Program-made: the position numbers and the translations under genes
Part shown: one piece after another, positions 9,401 through 16,590 of the stretch
Layout of the letters: each line of letters begins with the position of its first letter
Position numbering within the stretch: position 1 is the stretch's first letter
NCBI GenBank assembly: GCA_905233845.1
Contig: CAJOFH010000028.1
Coordinates: forward strand, 1 to 35,471
Reading direction: 5' to 3'
Length of the DNA: 35,471 nucleotides
From: an uncultured Muribaculaceae bacterium
GTDB taxonomy: Bacteria; Bacteroidota; Bacteroidia; Bacteroidales; Muribaculaceae
The notes under the pieces: generated by a model
Told to the model about the DNA's origin: nothing
Database searches by the model: none
What the model saw: the letters and a program-made list of their open reading frames with translations, nothing else

Positions 9401-9745
9401 GTTGACAATTGAGCTGCTGTCGTTGTTGAGCAGGAAGTTGTAGAGGGCTGTAATGTCACTCGAGGTTACGTTGCCGTCGCCGTCTACGTCGCCAGAGACA
9501 ACAGGATTATCCTCTGTTCCCAAGCCAAACATCATCTGGAGGATATTGTTCAGATTGTTGCTGCCAGCCTGCACGCCGTTATTTGAGGCAACAAGTTGGC
9601 CATTCTCAAAGTTCAGTATCAAGTCCGTAGTCGGATATGACACCTCTGAACCATTGTTCAGTTTTACATTAAGGTAAGGGTAGATTGCCGCTGTAGCTGC
9701 TATCACGCCTACCGAGATAAGAATTGTTAATAGTACTTTCTTCAT
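6437..9745 (-). CDS. Secreted dockerin-containing carbohydrate-binding beta-helix protein (Cthe_2159/DUF4353 type)
   Basis: A 1102-residue exported protein. The N-terminus (MKKVLLTILISVGVIAATAA) is a signal peptide or signal anchor. Residues 84-139 form a type I dockerin: two calcium loops, D86-V-D-G-D90-G-N and D117-Q-D-G-D121-G-N, each followed by a helix ending YNFLL or YNILL. From about residue 190 on are many short repeats of the form xITIDGGTFTI / TINGGDITL / VMNGGVLKI, as in right-handed parallel beta-helices. The family is named after a calcium-dependent pectate-binding protein of Clostridium. Glycine- and serine-rich linkers such as SSGGGGFPGQPGGGG interrupt the helix. No catalytic motif is recognised, so binding is more likely than cleavage. 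It has its own promoter (9791-9821) and terminator (6356-6389). Confidence 0.85.
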   Translation of the reverse strand: MKKVLLTILISVGVIAATAAIYPYLNVKLNNGSEVSYPTTDLILNFENGQLVASNNGVQAGSNNLNNILQMMFGLGTEDNPVVSGDVDGDGNVTSSDITALYNFLLNNDSSSIVNGDQDGDGNITSGDVTFVYNILLGNKAGSVGEITDGDQTMWVVTGDVSWAFTTSQLEAMPYNNGTTFTAQGKTFNIADVDEIYVDNTPVADNTVDVAYNGNTAKVIVAGNIAKNMTATVNGAHVVALQDADVTSEIVYTLSGSSNNGSFYQDGELKITVVLNGLTLNNPDGAAINIRDGKRIAVELAEGTTNTLTDGANGDQKGCFAVKGHTEFKGAGTLNITGNTKNAFWGKEYVEVKKTVGEINILGAKGDGFNINQYYLQNGGKVTVKNVEDDGIQVSYETDDNDQIIEDEENTGEVTLKDGTLDMTISNNNGGKGIKAASSFIMLKGTLKMVQSGNLVAGDGDIDYGTCVKAGGDILIHGGNVDLTNTAQGGKGLNADGTITIDEASTTTTINIKANGQGGTAEAGSSSGGGETPQSYRIYVAKPSSSGGSGGNAWTNMYLYKSDGTMVANITNNTVQKTSGYSTLTFYYYDFGSADSGTYYFKSDNYSSMGRSYVILTNNFSGPTSGSDIYYQIGGYTSSTTGGVYTRTYTLNNVTSTYGGTSDISEDTGTSYNAAGIKADGNITIDGGTFTIANNGSMSKSIKSKATVTINGGDITLTPSGAMQVINSDASYSSGIKAVDFVMNGGVLKINSSGVAGKGVSTTNITTNGGSITINNTGSSQSAASSDYYTAKGFKTDGNLNLLGGTIYIKMTGTGGKGIKVNGNYVQGVSGGEGPTLTVQTTGSAAGQSSGGGGFPGQPGGGGVSGSAKAIKVLGTIVINGGQSEVTTATDGAEGIESKTSITINGGNHYYKAYDDGMNSAGAIRFMGGVTVVYSNGNDAVDSNYGRSGAIEIGDGCILAYTSKGSPEEGLDCDNNSYISITGNGYAISGGGSQGGGGGWGGSSGIGSAVQGYYLSTSSLSYSTGRYYTIANSSGTNLITYSVEAGFSSSLSLFTAKGMTKNQSYTIKYSTSAPTNATTAWHGVYLGSTATGTTSFTSFTAQ

Positions 9746-9790
9746 AGAGTAAAAATATTGTTAGTTAATTATTTTCATTCGAAAAACTCA

Positions 9791-9821
9791 CAAATATAAT
9801 GTCATAAAATCGTCAAACCAA
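9791..9821 (-). promoter_or_regulatory. Promoter of the dockerin/beta-helix gene
   Basis: Minus strand: TTG at 9819-9821, a 20-bp spacer, then TATATTTG at 9791-9798 (consensus TAnnTTTG). The predicted leader is about 40 nt. Confidence 0.5.
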
Positions 9822-9904
9822 TTTTTTTCAACAAAATGTGTGTTTTTTTAAGTAAATACATGAAAATGAAAAAAATGATGTGTGATTGTTTCACCATTTT
9901 TTTG

Positions 9905-9912
9905 TACTTTTG
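9905..9912 (+). promoter_or_regulatory. -7 box of the C69 dipeptidase gene
   Basis: TACTTTTG matches TAnnTTTG and lies 22 bp before the ATG at 9935. This supports that ATG over an upstream in-frame one at 9836. The -33 element is poor. Confidence 0.5.
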
Positions 9913-9934
9913 CTGGCACATAAAAACAATATCT

Positions 9935-11563
9935 ATGAAACAGAGACTTTTATTATCATTAGCAATCTCGTTGGCTTTGATGCCGATGTTGGCGCAAGTA
10001 GACGAATCAACTCCCGAAGGTCGTGCAAGGCTTTCGTGTACAAGTATAATGGTGGGCAAGCGAGCAAGCACCGACGGCTCAGTAATGACCTCTCACACCT
10101 GTGACTCATGGTACCGCACCTGGATGACGATGACACCGGCACGTGACTATGAGCGCGACACGGTGACTGCCATCTACAAGGGGCGTATGCATACTCAGAG
10201 CGCAAGTGATAGCACAAAGATGTATGTGAAGGGCACGATACCGCAGGTGCGCCACACCTACCGCTATCTCGACACTGCCTATCCTTGCATGAACGAGAAA
10301 CAGGTAGCAATGGGTGAGACCACCATTGGCGGTCGTGACACCTTGCGCAACAAAGCGGGAATGTTCTATATCGAAGAGCTGGAACGTATCGCTCTTGAGC
10401 GTTGCTCCACGGCTCGTGATGCTATTGCCACGATGGGCAGCCTTGCCGAGAAGTATGGCTATGCCGACAGTGGCGAGTGCCTGACTGTTGCCGACCCTAA
10501 CGAGGTTTGGATTTTCGAGATTTTTGGTGCTGGTCCCAAGAAGATTGGTGCCGTGTGGGCAGCAGTGCGCATCCCCGACGACGAGATTGCAGTCTCGGCA
10601 AATATTTCGCGCATTGGCACCCTTGACCTTAAGGACACGGACCACTATATGGCATCGGCAAATGTCAAAGATGTTGCTAAGCAGCTCAAGCTGTGGGACG
10701 GCAAGGAGGAGTTCAACTTCTTCAAGGCCTATAGCGGTGAGAATTATTTCCATGAGAAGAAGAACTATAGTGTGCGCGAACATTATATTATGAACGCACT
10801 TGCACCGTCGCTGAATTTGAGCGACACCGTAGATTGTCTACCGCTAAGCATCAAACCCGACACGCTGGTGAGCCCTGAGCAAGTGATGCAGCTACTTGGC
10901 AGTTACTATGAAGGTACCGACAAGAACCTGAGCGGTCGCCACCTCATTCCCAATCCTAAGCGCAAGGACAAGATGGGCAACCTTGTGGAGAATGAGCCCG
11001 ACAGCATTGTTTCGCCTTATAGCAACCCATGGATGCGCCCCGACGAGATAAACATGTATTACGCCATGGGCGACTCGGCTATGAAGAACATTCGCACCGT
11101 GAGCGTGCCTTGGAGTGCCTACAGCACCGTCATACAGCTACGCTCATGGCTGCCCAACGAGATTGGCGGCGTAGCTTGGGTTGCCCTTGACAACCCAGGC
11201 GAAAGTCCACGATTCCCCATCTTTGCTGGAGCTACCGATTTACCTAAACTCCTGCAAATATGCGGACAGCATAGCGACCGCGACGATGCGGCCCTGTGGC
11301 ATTACCGCAAGGCCAACCGCCTCGCAACTGTGCGTTGGGGCACCTACCGCAAGATGTTGGAACCTTTGCGCGACTACTTTATGGAGAAAGGCCTGCGTGA
11401 GCTGCCTTATGTGGACCAGATGTGGCAAGATCTCAACAGCAGCGACCCAAAGAAGGCACAAGTGATGCTTAATGGCTACATCGCCGACTTCTTCGGAGCC
11501 ACCATCATCCGTTGGGACGAGCTCGCCCGCACCCTCTGGCGCCAGACCTGGACAGGGTTCTAA
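9935..11563 (+). CDS. C69-family dipeptidase, secreted
   Basis: A 542-residue peptidase of family C69 (PepD-like, N-terminal nucleophile hydrolases), expected to cleave dipeptides in the periplasm. The signal peptide is MKQRLLLSLAISLALMPMLA. The probable nucleophile is Cys35 in RARLSCTSIMVGKRAS, where processing exposes the cysteine in this family. It is followed by the family pattern STDGSVMTSHTCDSW. Other family segments are MGETTIGGRDTL, NPWMRPDEINMYYAMGDS and PWSAYSTVIQLRSWLP. The start was chosen for the signal peptide and the -7 box 22 bp upstream. The gene is probably monocistronic: metK has its own promoter 125 bp downstream. The family is confident; the in vivo substrate is unknown. 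Confidence 0.9.
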   Translation: MKQRLLLSLAISLALMPMLAQVDESTPEGRARLSCTSIMVGKRASTDGSVMTSHTCDSWYRTWMTMTPARDYERDTVTAIYKGRMHTQSASDSTKMYVKGTIPQVRHTYRYLDTAYPCMNEKQVAMGETTIGGRDTLRNKAGMFYIEELERIALERCSTARDAIATMGSLAEKYGYADSGECLTVADPNEVWIFEIFGAGPKKIGAVWAAVRIPDDEIAVSANISRIGTLDLKDTDHYMASANVKDVAKQLKLWDGKEEFNFFKAYSGENYFHEKKNYSVREHYIMNALAPSLNLSDTVDCLPLSIKPDTLVSPEQVMQLLGSYYEGTDKNLSGRHLIPNPKRKDKMGNLVENEPDSIVSPYSNPWMRPDEINMYYAMGDSAMKNIRTVSVPWSAYSTVIQLRSWLPNEIGGVAWVALDNPGESPRFPIFAGATDLPKLLQICGQHSDRDDAALWHYRKANRLATVRWGTYRKMLEPLRDYFMEKGLRELPYVDQMWQDLNSSDPKKAQVMLNGYIADFFGATIIRWDELARTLWRQTWTGF

Positions 11564-11687
11564 ACCCTATTCGCTCGATATGAACAACAACATTTTTTGA
11601 AAAGTTTTTGACTCTACAAAAGTTTTTGAAAAAAAGATGTTGGATTAATTCTTTGCGATTTTTGAGTGATATATTAAAAAAAAGTAT

Positions 11688-11695
11688 TACCTTTG
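11688..11695 (+). promoter_or_regulatory. -7 box of metK
   Basis: TACCTTTG fits TAnnTTTG. The context ATTAAAAAAAAGTATTACC, running into TTTGCAGCCGC, is almost identical to the sequence in front of tRNA-Pro at 34698-34705. TTTG at 11661-11664 is a possible -33 element, but at 23 bp. Transcription should begin near 11700, leaving a leader of about 160 nt. Confidence 0.65.
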
Positions 11696-11700
11696 CAGCC

Positions 11701-11865
11701 GCTATCGTGAAAGCGATGGCATGTTAAGGAATATAATTTATTAAACACAGTGGAAAAATTTGGCTGCTTGCAACCACTTGAAAAAATGCTAAAACTGCGA
11801 ATAATCCCTCAAATTTTTCACAGAATCTTAGCGTTTTTCCACATTAAAAACAATTTGGAAAAATG
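11701..11865 (+). promoter_or_regulatory. Structured metK leader, candidate cis-regulatory RNA
   Basis: The leader starts with a 7-bp hairpin (11701-11707 with 11714-11720, one G-U). Four further segments can pair in alternative ways. A (11750-11762, GTGGAAAAATTTG) pairs with B (11810-11821, CAAATTTTTCAC) over 12 bp with one bulged G. C (11834-11842, TTTTTCCAC) pairs perfectly with the start of A over 9 bp. C also pairs over 8 bp with D (11856-11863, TGGAAAAA), which includes the A of the metK ATG. D repeats part of A. A:B with C:D would bury the start codon, while A:C would free it. This is the logic of translational riboswitches, but no known SAM-riboswitch consensus is recognised here. Function is inferred. 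Confidence 0.5.
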
Positions 11866-13146
11866 AACTATTTGTTTACTAGTGAATCGGTGTCGGAAGG
11901 ACACCCCGACAAAGTTGCTGACCAGATTAGCGACGCGTTGCTCGACAATTTTCTGGCTTTTGACCCTCATAGCCGCGTAGCTTGTGAGACCCTTGTCACC
12001 ACTGGCCAGGTGGTGATTGCCGGCGAGGTGAAAAGTAAAACCTACATTGATCTGATGGAGGTAACTCGTCAAGTGATTAATAAAATTGGCTATAACAAGA
12101 GTGAGTACAAATTTGACGCTGAGTCTTGTGGCGTGTTCTCGGCAATCCATGAGCAAAGTGGTGACATCAACCGTGGCGTAGACCGCGCAACCAGCGAGGA
12201 GCAGGGCGCCGGCGACCAGGGCATGATGTTTGGCTTTGCTTGCAACGAGACTCCTAATTATATGCCATTGACTCTCGACCTTGCCCACCTGTTGCTGCGT
12301 GAGTTAGCGACCTTGCGCAAAGAAGGCGTGATACCTTATCTTCGCCCCGATGCCAAGAGTCAGGTGACAGTGGAGTATGATGATGATACTCACCGCCCAG
12401 TGCGCATTCACACCATCGTTATCAGCACTCAGCATGATGATTTCATCAAGGCAGAGGGCATCAGTCAGAAAGAGGCCGACGAGCAGATGCTACAGCGCAT
12501 CTATGACGACATGGAGACTATCTTGCTACCACGCGTAAAAGCAAAATTGCCCGATGAGGTGAAGCGTCTCTTTGACGACCAGCTCATCCTGCACGTGAAT
12601 CCCACTGGCAAATTTGTGATTGGTGGTCCTCATGGTGACACTGGCCTCACAGGTCGTAAAATCATTGTTGACACCTATGGTGGACGTGGTGCACATGGTG
12701 GTGGTGCCTTCAGTGGCAAGGATCCCAGTAAGGTAGACCGCAGTGCTGCTTATGCTGCTCGCCACATTGCCAAGAACGCAGTGGCTGCTGGCGTCGCCGA
12801 CGAGATGCTCGTGCAGGTGTCCTATGCCATTGGCGTTGCCGAGCCCATCAGCATCTACGTCAACACCTTCGGTACTAGCCATGTGGAAAAGAGTGATGCC
12901 GAGATTGCCAAGATTCTGAATGACACTTTCAAGATGACACCCTATGCCATCGAGAAGCGTTTGAAATTGCGCAACCCCATATATCAGGAGACGGCATCAT
13001 ACGGCCACATGGGTCGCGAACCAAAGGTCATCACCAAGACCTTCAACTCGCTCTATGAAGGCGAGCGAACCATCGAAGTAGAACTCTTCACCTGGGAAAA
13101 ACTCGACTACGTAGACACCCTCAAGAAAGCTTTCGGCATCGATTAA
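11863..13146 (+). CDS. metK: S-adenosylmethionine synthetase
   Basis: Makes S-adenosylmethionine from methionine and ATP, releasing phosphate and diphosphate; cytoplasmic, normally a tetramer. The 427 residues carry all the classic blocks: [18 protein letters not shown] at the N-terminus (His and Asp of the ATP/Mg site), the [17 protein letters not shown] hexapeptide block near residue 116, and the phosphate loop [25 protein letters not shown]. Length is near the usual 380-430. It has its own promoter and an unusual 160-nt structured leader, and is followed by a 16-bp-stem hairpin. No methionine-cycle gene is adjacent. Identification is secure. Confidence 0.97.
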   Translation: MNYLFTSESVSEGHPDKVADQISDALLDNFLAFDPHSRVACETLVTTGQVVIAGEVKSKTYIDLMEVTRQVINKIGYNKSEYKFDAESCGVFSAIHEQSGDINRGVDRATSEEQGAGDQGMMFGFACNETPNYMPLTLDLAHLLLRELATLRKEGVIPYLRPDAKSQVTVEYDDDTHRPVRIHTIVISTQHDDFIKAEGISQKEADEQMLQRIYDDMETILLPRVKAKLPDEVKRLFDDQLILHVNPTGKFVIGGPHGDTGLTGRKIIVDTYGGRGAHGGGAFSGKDPSKVDRSAAYAARHIAKNAVAAGVADEMLVQVSYAIGVAEPISIYVNTFGTSHVEKSDAEIAKILNDTFKMTPYAIEKRLKLRNPIYQETASYGHMGREPKVITKTFNSLYEGERTIEVELFTWEKLDYVDTLKKAFGID

Positions 13147-13154
13147 ATGCTTGC

Positions 13155-13192
13155 TGAATCGGTCATTAGGACGCAACCTAATGACTGATTCA
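13155..13192 (+). terminator. Long hairpin after metK
   Basis: A 16-bp stem (13155-13170 with 13177-13192, one G-U pair) with loop ACGCAA begins 9 bp past the metK stop. Only GGTTTAACCTT follows, so the T-run is weak. It may act as a terminator or as a 3'-end stabilising stem. Confidence 0.55.
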
Positions 13193-13243
13193 GGTTTAAC
13201 CTTATCTTGAGTTTCTCATGTCTAAGAATGGAAAAACTTACTT

Positions 13244-13840
13244 ATGTTGCAACGATATTTACAAGAGGGTCGCGTTGAGGCAGGATGTGATGAGGCTGGG
13301 CGTGGATGCCTAGCAGGGCCCGTAACAGCTGCTGCCGTGATATTGCCGCCCGACTTTGAAAACGAGCTACTTAACGACAGTAAGCAACTCTCTGAACATC
13401 AACGCGACTTGCTGCGTCCCGTAATAGAGCGTGAGGCTTTGGCGTGGGCTGTGGCAATGGTGTCGCCGCAGGAGATTGACCGCATCAACATCCTCAAGGC
13501 GTCAATCACCGCCATGCACCGCGCCCTTGACCAACTAACGATACGCCCTGAGCACATCCTTGTCGACGGCAACCGCTTTTATCCTTACGGCGACACTCCT
13601 TTTACCACGGTTATCAAAGGCGACGGCAAGATGATGTGCATCGCAGCTGCGTCGGTCCTCGCCAAGACTCACCGTGACGAGTATATGCGAAAGATTGCTG
13701 AAGAATTCCCTCAATACAATTGGGCAAAAAACAAAGGTTACCCTACAAAAGACCACCGGGCCGCCATCGTGGCACACGGCATCAGTCCCTACCACCGCAA
13801 GAGCTTCAACCTTGTAGGGCAGCTGTCGCTGTTTGACTAA
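13244..13840 (+). CDS. rnhB: Ribonuclease HII
   Basis: Removes RNA from RNA-DNA hybrids, including single misincorporated ribonucleotides. The 198 residues are typical. The catalytic motif GCDEAGRGCLAGPVTAAAV gives Asp16 and Glu17. A further acidic residue lies in HILVDGNRF, and the KGDGKMMCIAAASVLAKTHRDEYM block completes the active site. The C-terminus NKGYPTKDHRAAIVAHGISPYHRKSF is also family-typical. It lies downstream of metK on the same strand, separated by the hairpin at 13155-13192. Its stop codon overlaps the stop of the convergent ATPase gene by 4 bp. Confidence 0.95.
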   Translation: MLQRYLQEGRVEAGCDEAGRGCLAGPVTAAAVILPPDFENELLNDSKQLSEHQRDLLRPVIEREALAWAVAMVSPQEIDRINILKASITAMHRALDQLTIRPEHILVDGNRFYPYGDTPFTTVIKGDGKMMCIAAASVLAKTHRDEYMRKIAEEFPQYNWAKNKGYPTKDHRAAIVAHGISPYHRKSFNLVGQLSLFD

Positions 13841-15033
13841 TAAATCAAACCCACAAGCCAAATGGGCAACTTCTTGCCTATGGAAAAGTCAAGATTGTCG
13901 GCTAGAATGTAAGAATTGGGAATATTGGCAATTTGCTGGAAAGATTTGTCTTTGCCTCCTACTTCAAACGTTATTTTACCATCAATCTTAAAGTCACCTT
14001 TATCCTTGCCATATTCCACCGTGTGTAGCGTTGAAAGTTGGTTAACCACAAAACATTCTCTTATTGTGCCAATATTTATTTGACTACTCAACGCATAAAG
14101 GATGTTGGTGTTGTGAATATATATTTTGTCAGGCTTCTGCATTTTTGTTACTGACTTTTTATCGGTATATAACAAGTGTAACAATTCAGCTTTATCCATA
14201 CTAGAAAGATAGCTCAACACCGTATTCTTATTCAATTCCAAATAAGCCGATAACTTGGCGATATTCACCTCGTAGGGGGTATTATCGCACAAAAATAGCA
14301 GCATGGCTTTAAGTTTACGTGTATAGGCCTGATCCACATTGCAGAACTGTGGCAACTCCTGGTCGATGATAAAGCTGACCACATTTTCAATGCGACTATA
14401 ATATTCGGTCTCATTACCATCGTAAAAAGGATAATATCCTACTCGTAGATATTCTTCAAACAGTAGCTGTGGATCACATAATTCACATACTTCTTGGCAA
14501 ATGCCATCAGGATTTTCAAGAATTTCTTGCAACGAATGACAAGGAATTTCAATGCCTTTATAAAAATGAACAAATTCACGGAAAGATAGTCCCGACATGT
14601 CATAACTCAACACGCGCCTTGATAAATCGGCTTGAGAGTTAAGGATTTGTAGCAACGATGAACCAGTAAACGTTATTTTAAGGTCGGGCCACAAGTCGAC
14701 GATCTCCTTTATTTCCTTGCTCCAAGTGGGATATTTGTGTACCTCATCAAGAAACAGATGTTTGCCTCCCATTGAATGAAATTGCTCCGCCATTTCAAGA
14801 AGAGTGTGGTTGGTAAAGAACATGCTATCCATGACACAATATAGTGCCTTACCAGCATTTATCCCATAGTTCAACTTAATATATTGGCGCATAAGAGTTG
14901 TCTTACCTACACCTCTTGACCCACGAATTGCAACAAGTTGTTTTTCCCAGTCTATGATATTCATTAACTGGCGAACTATTCTTGTTTCTACTTGTGAAAT
15001 AAGGATTTTGTGTTTCTTGAAAAGCGTTTCCAT
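13837..15033 (-). CDS. AAA-type ATPase with DUF4143-like C-terminus
   Basis: A 398-residue ATPase of the family often annotated ATP-binding protein/DUF4143, whose cellular role is unsettled. Walker A is GSRGVGKTT (residues 38-46), Walker B is HLFLDE (92-97), and a sensor-like TFTGSS follows. The remainder contains a likely winged-helix part (NIAKLSAYLELNKNTVLSYLSSM) and a C-terminal segment ending KDKGDFKIDGKITFEVGGK, the nuclease-like fold seen in DUF4143. The start is the ATG giving METLFKKHK; a longer in-frame reading runs into the promoter. It is AT-rich relative to its neighbours, which suggests acquisition by transfer. It has a consensus promoter at 15062-15093 and a palindrome cluster just upstream. 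Confidence 0.85.
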   Translation of the reverse strand: METLFKKHKILISQVETRIVRQLMNIIDWEKQLVAIRGSRGVGKTTLMRQYIKLNYGINAGKALYCVMDSMFFTNHTLLEMAEQFHSMGGKHLFLDEVHKYPTWSKEIKEIVDLWPDLKITFTGSSLLQILNSQADLSRRVLSYDMSGLSFREFVHFYKGIEIPCHSLQEILENPDGICQEVCELCDPQLLFEEYLRVGYYPFYDGNETEYYSRIENVVSFIIDQELPQFCNVDQAYTRKLKAMLLFLCDNTPYEVNIAKLSAYLELNKNTVLSYLSSMDKAELLHLLYTDKKSVTKMQKPDKIYIHNTNILYALSSQINIGTIRECFVVNQLSTLHTVEYGKDKGDFKIDGKITFEVGGKDKSFQQIANIPNSYILADNLDFSIGKKLPIWLVGLIY

Positions 15034-15061
15034 AATTTTGTTGTGTGAATGTTCTTGCCTG

Positions 15062-15093
15062 CAAAAATAGTAATAAATCACATAAACAACAAA
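15062..15093 (-). promoter_or_regulatory. Promoter of the AAA ATPase gene
   Basis: Minus strand: TTTG (15090-15093), an exact 20-bp spacer, then TATTTTTG (15062-15069). It matches the Bacteroidetes consensus and gives a short leader to the ATG at 15033. Confidence 0.65.
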
Positions 15094-15116
15094 CAAATCA
15101 AGCAAAAAGGTTATTT

Positions 15117-15288
15117 CAATAAGCGATTTTTATAAATTTCACTTATTGAAGTGATTGATTTTTGTATGATTTAGCTTAATAAACTAAGTCATATTGGCAT
15201 ATTTCGGTTATTAAGACAACCTATTATATGTTAAATCGCTTATCATATTAAGCGATTTAATATAAATTTCGCTTATTGAGATAAGCGA
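15117..15288. repeat. Cluster of AAGCGATTT palindromes beside the ATPase promoter
   Basis: Three inverted repeats share the core AAGCGA. The first is CAATAAGCGA with TCACTTATTG (15117-15126 and 15139-15148, one G-U). The second is TTAAATCGCTTA with TAAGCGATTTAA (15231-15242 and 15249-15260, 12 bp perfect, 6-bp spacer). The third is TCGCTTAT with ATAAGCGA (15269-15276 and 15281-15288, perfect, 4-bp spacer). A roughly 30-bp direct repeat also exists (15121-15149 and 15250-15279). The cluster fills the space between the ATPase promoter and the 3' end of cinA. Confidence 0.65.
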
Positions 15289-15294
15289 TTTCAT

Positions 15295-16533
15295 CTAACT
15301 GAGAAGTTTTAGCAACATTATCAGAGCGTGGGTGGTGGCGCGGTCGATGATTTGGGTGCGGCTGCCTGTGAAATGGAAGCATTTGCTTGTCACCACGTCG
15401 CCAACCTTTGCCGCTATCCACACAGTTCCCACTGGTTTGTCGGGAGTGCCACCGCCTGGCCCTGCCACGCCGCTTGTTGCCACAGCGCAGTCGGTTCTTG
15501 CCACTTGGCAAGCTCCATATGCCATCTGCTCCACTACTGGTTGACTCACAGCGCCACACATCTCGAGCGCGGTGTCATTGACACCCAGCACACGATGTTT
15601 CACATCGTTGCTGTAGCTAACCACACTGCCCATGAAATAGTCGCTGCTGCCAGCAATCGCTGTAATCACATGAGCGATGTTGCCACCAGTACAGCTCTCG
15701 GCAGTTGACATCGTGAGGCCCAACTCACGCAACCGTTCGCCTACTATCTGCGATAATGGTTTGTCGGCATCGGCAATAATGCTCTTGCCCAAGAGTTTGT
15801 GCAATTGCTTTGACAACCGCTCCATATCACAGTTCAATAGTTCGCGATTGGAATGTGTACCTGTAAGTCGCAACCGAATAACACCCTGTGCTGGCAGATA
15901 AGCCAAGTGGATATAATTGGGCATTTCATGTTCAAACTGTTCCAACTTCTCGGCAAGGGCACTCTCGGCATAGTCAACGACCACAAACGTGCGATACTCA
16001 ATATCGACATCACTGTGGAAATGCTTCACAAGTTGTGGGATGACCGCTCGCTCCATCATGGTCTGTGTCTCGATAGGGACACCAGGCATAGACACCAACA
16101 CCTTGCCATCACGCTCAAACCACATGATGGGTGCCGTACCTACCTCGTTCTGTATCACCTGACACGATGACGGCACCATCGCTTGCGAAGCAGTAAGGCG
16201 GTTCATTGGTATGCCGCGTCGAGCAAACATCTCGTCAACATTGCGTTTTACGTCTTCGTTGAGCACCATCTCGCCTCCAAAGTATTGGCACAACGTCGCC
16301 TTAGTAATATCGTCCTTGGTGGGTCCTAAGCCACCAGTCATCAACACCAGATTAGACTTGGCAAATGTCTCATCAATGGCATGAGTTATCTCGTTGAAGT
16401 CGTCGGCTATTACCCGCACGCTCTGATGTTCCCAACCAAAGGGCGCCAGATGTCGTGCTATCCAGCCAGAGTTTGTATCGGTGACCTGCCCAATGAGCAG
16501 TTCATCGCCTATTACTATTGTTGAGTATTTCAT
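15295..16533 (-). CDS. cinA: CinA-family protein (nicotinamide-nucleotide amidohydrolase, C-terminal PncC domain)
   Basis: A 412-residue two-domain protein. The N-terminal MoCF-like domain shows IVIGDELLIGQVTDTN and LVLMTGGLGPTKDDITK. In known members it acts as an ADP-ribose/NAD-related pyrophosphatase. The C-terminal PncC domain shows TAESCTGGNIAHVITAIAGSS and GVAGPGGGTPDKPVGTVWIA and deamidates nicotinamide mononucleotide in NAD salvage. Length is normal. The start is set at the ATG of MKYSTIVIGDELLIGQ; the 16 extra upstream residues do not fit the family. It lies 57 bp downstream of the M48 protease gene and is probably co-transcribed with it. Confidence 0.93.
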   Translation of the reverse strand: MKYSTIVIGDELLIGQVTDTNSGWIARHLAPFGWEHQSVRVIADDFNEITHAIDETFAKSNLVLMTGGLGPTKDDITKATLCQYFGGEMVLNEDVKRNVDEMFARRGIPMNRLTASQAMVPSSCQVIQNEVGTAPIMWFERDGKVLVSMPGVPIETQTMMERAVIPQLVKHFHSDVDIEYRTFVVVDYAESALAEKLEQFEHEMPNYIHLAYLPAQGVIRLRLTGTHSNRELLNCDMERLSKQLHKLLGKSIIADADKPLSQIVGERLRELGLTMSTAESCTGGNIAHVITAIAGSSDYFMGSVVSYSNDVKHRVLGVNDTALEMCGAVSQPVVEQMAYGACQVARTDCAVATSGVAGPGGGTPDKPVGTVWIAAKVGDVVTSKCFHFTGSRTQIIDRATTHALIMLLKLLS

Positions 16534-16590
16534 AGTTTCGTTGGTCGTTAAGTTATAAGAATGTGCATCAATCAGCACCACAGGTGCTAA

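Noticed and set aside
8537-9412. Long open frame on the plus strand inside the dockerin/beta-helix gene
   Set aside because: It is antisense to a well-supported gene whose repeat-rich, stop-poor composition keeps the opposite frame open. It has no promoter, signal or family match.
15117-15288. CRISPR array
   Set aside because: Repeats are short, in both orientations and irregularly spaced; no spacers or cas genes.
16574-16588. AGCACC-ACA-GGTGCT hairpin after the M48 stop as a terminator
   Set aside because: Only 6 bp with no T-run on the minus strand, and cinA follows closely in the same direction.
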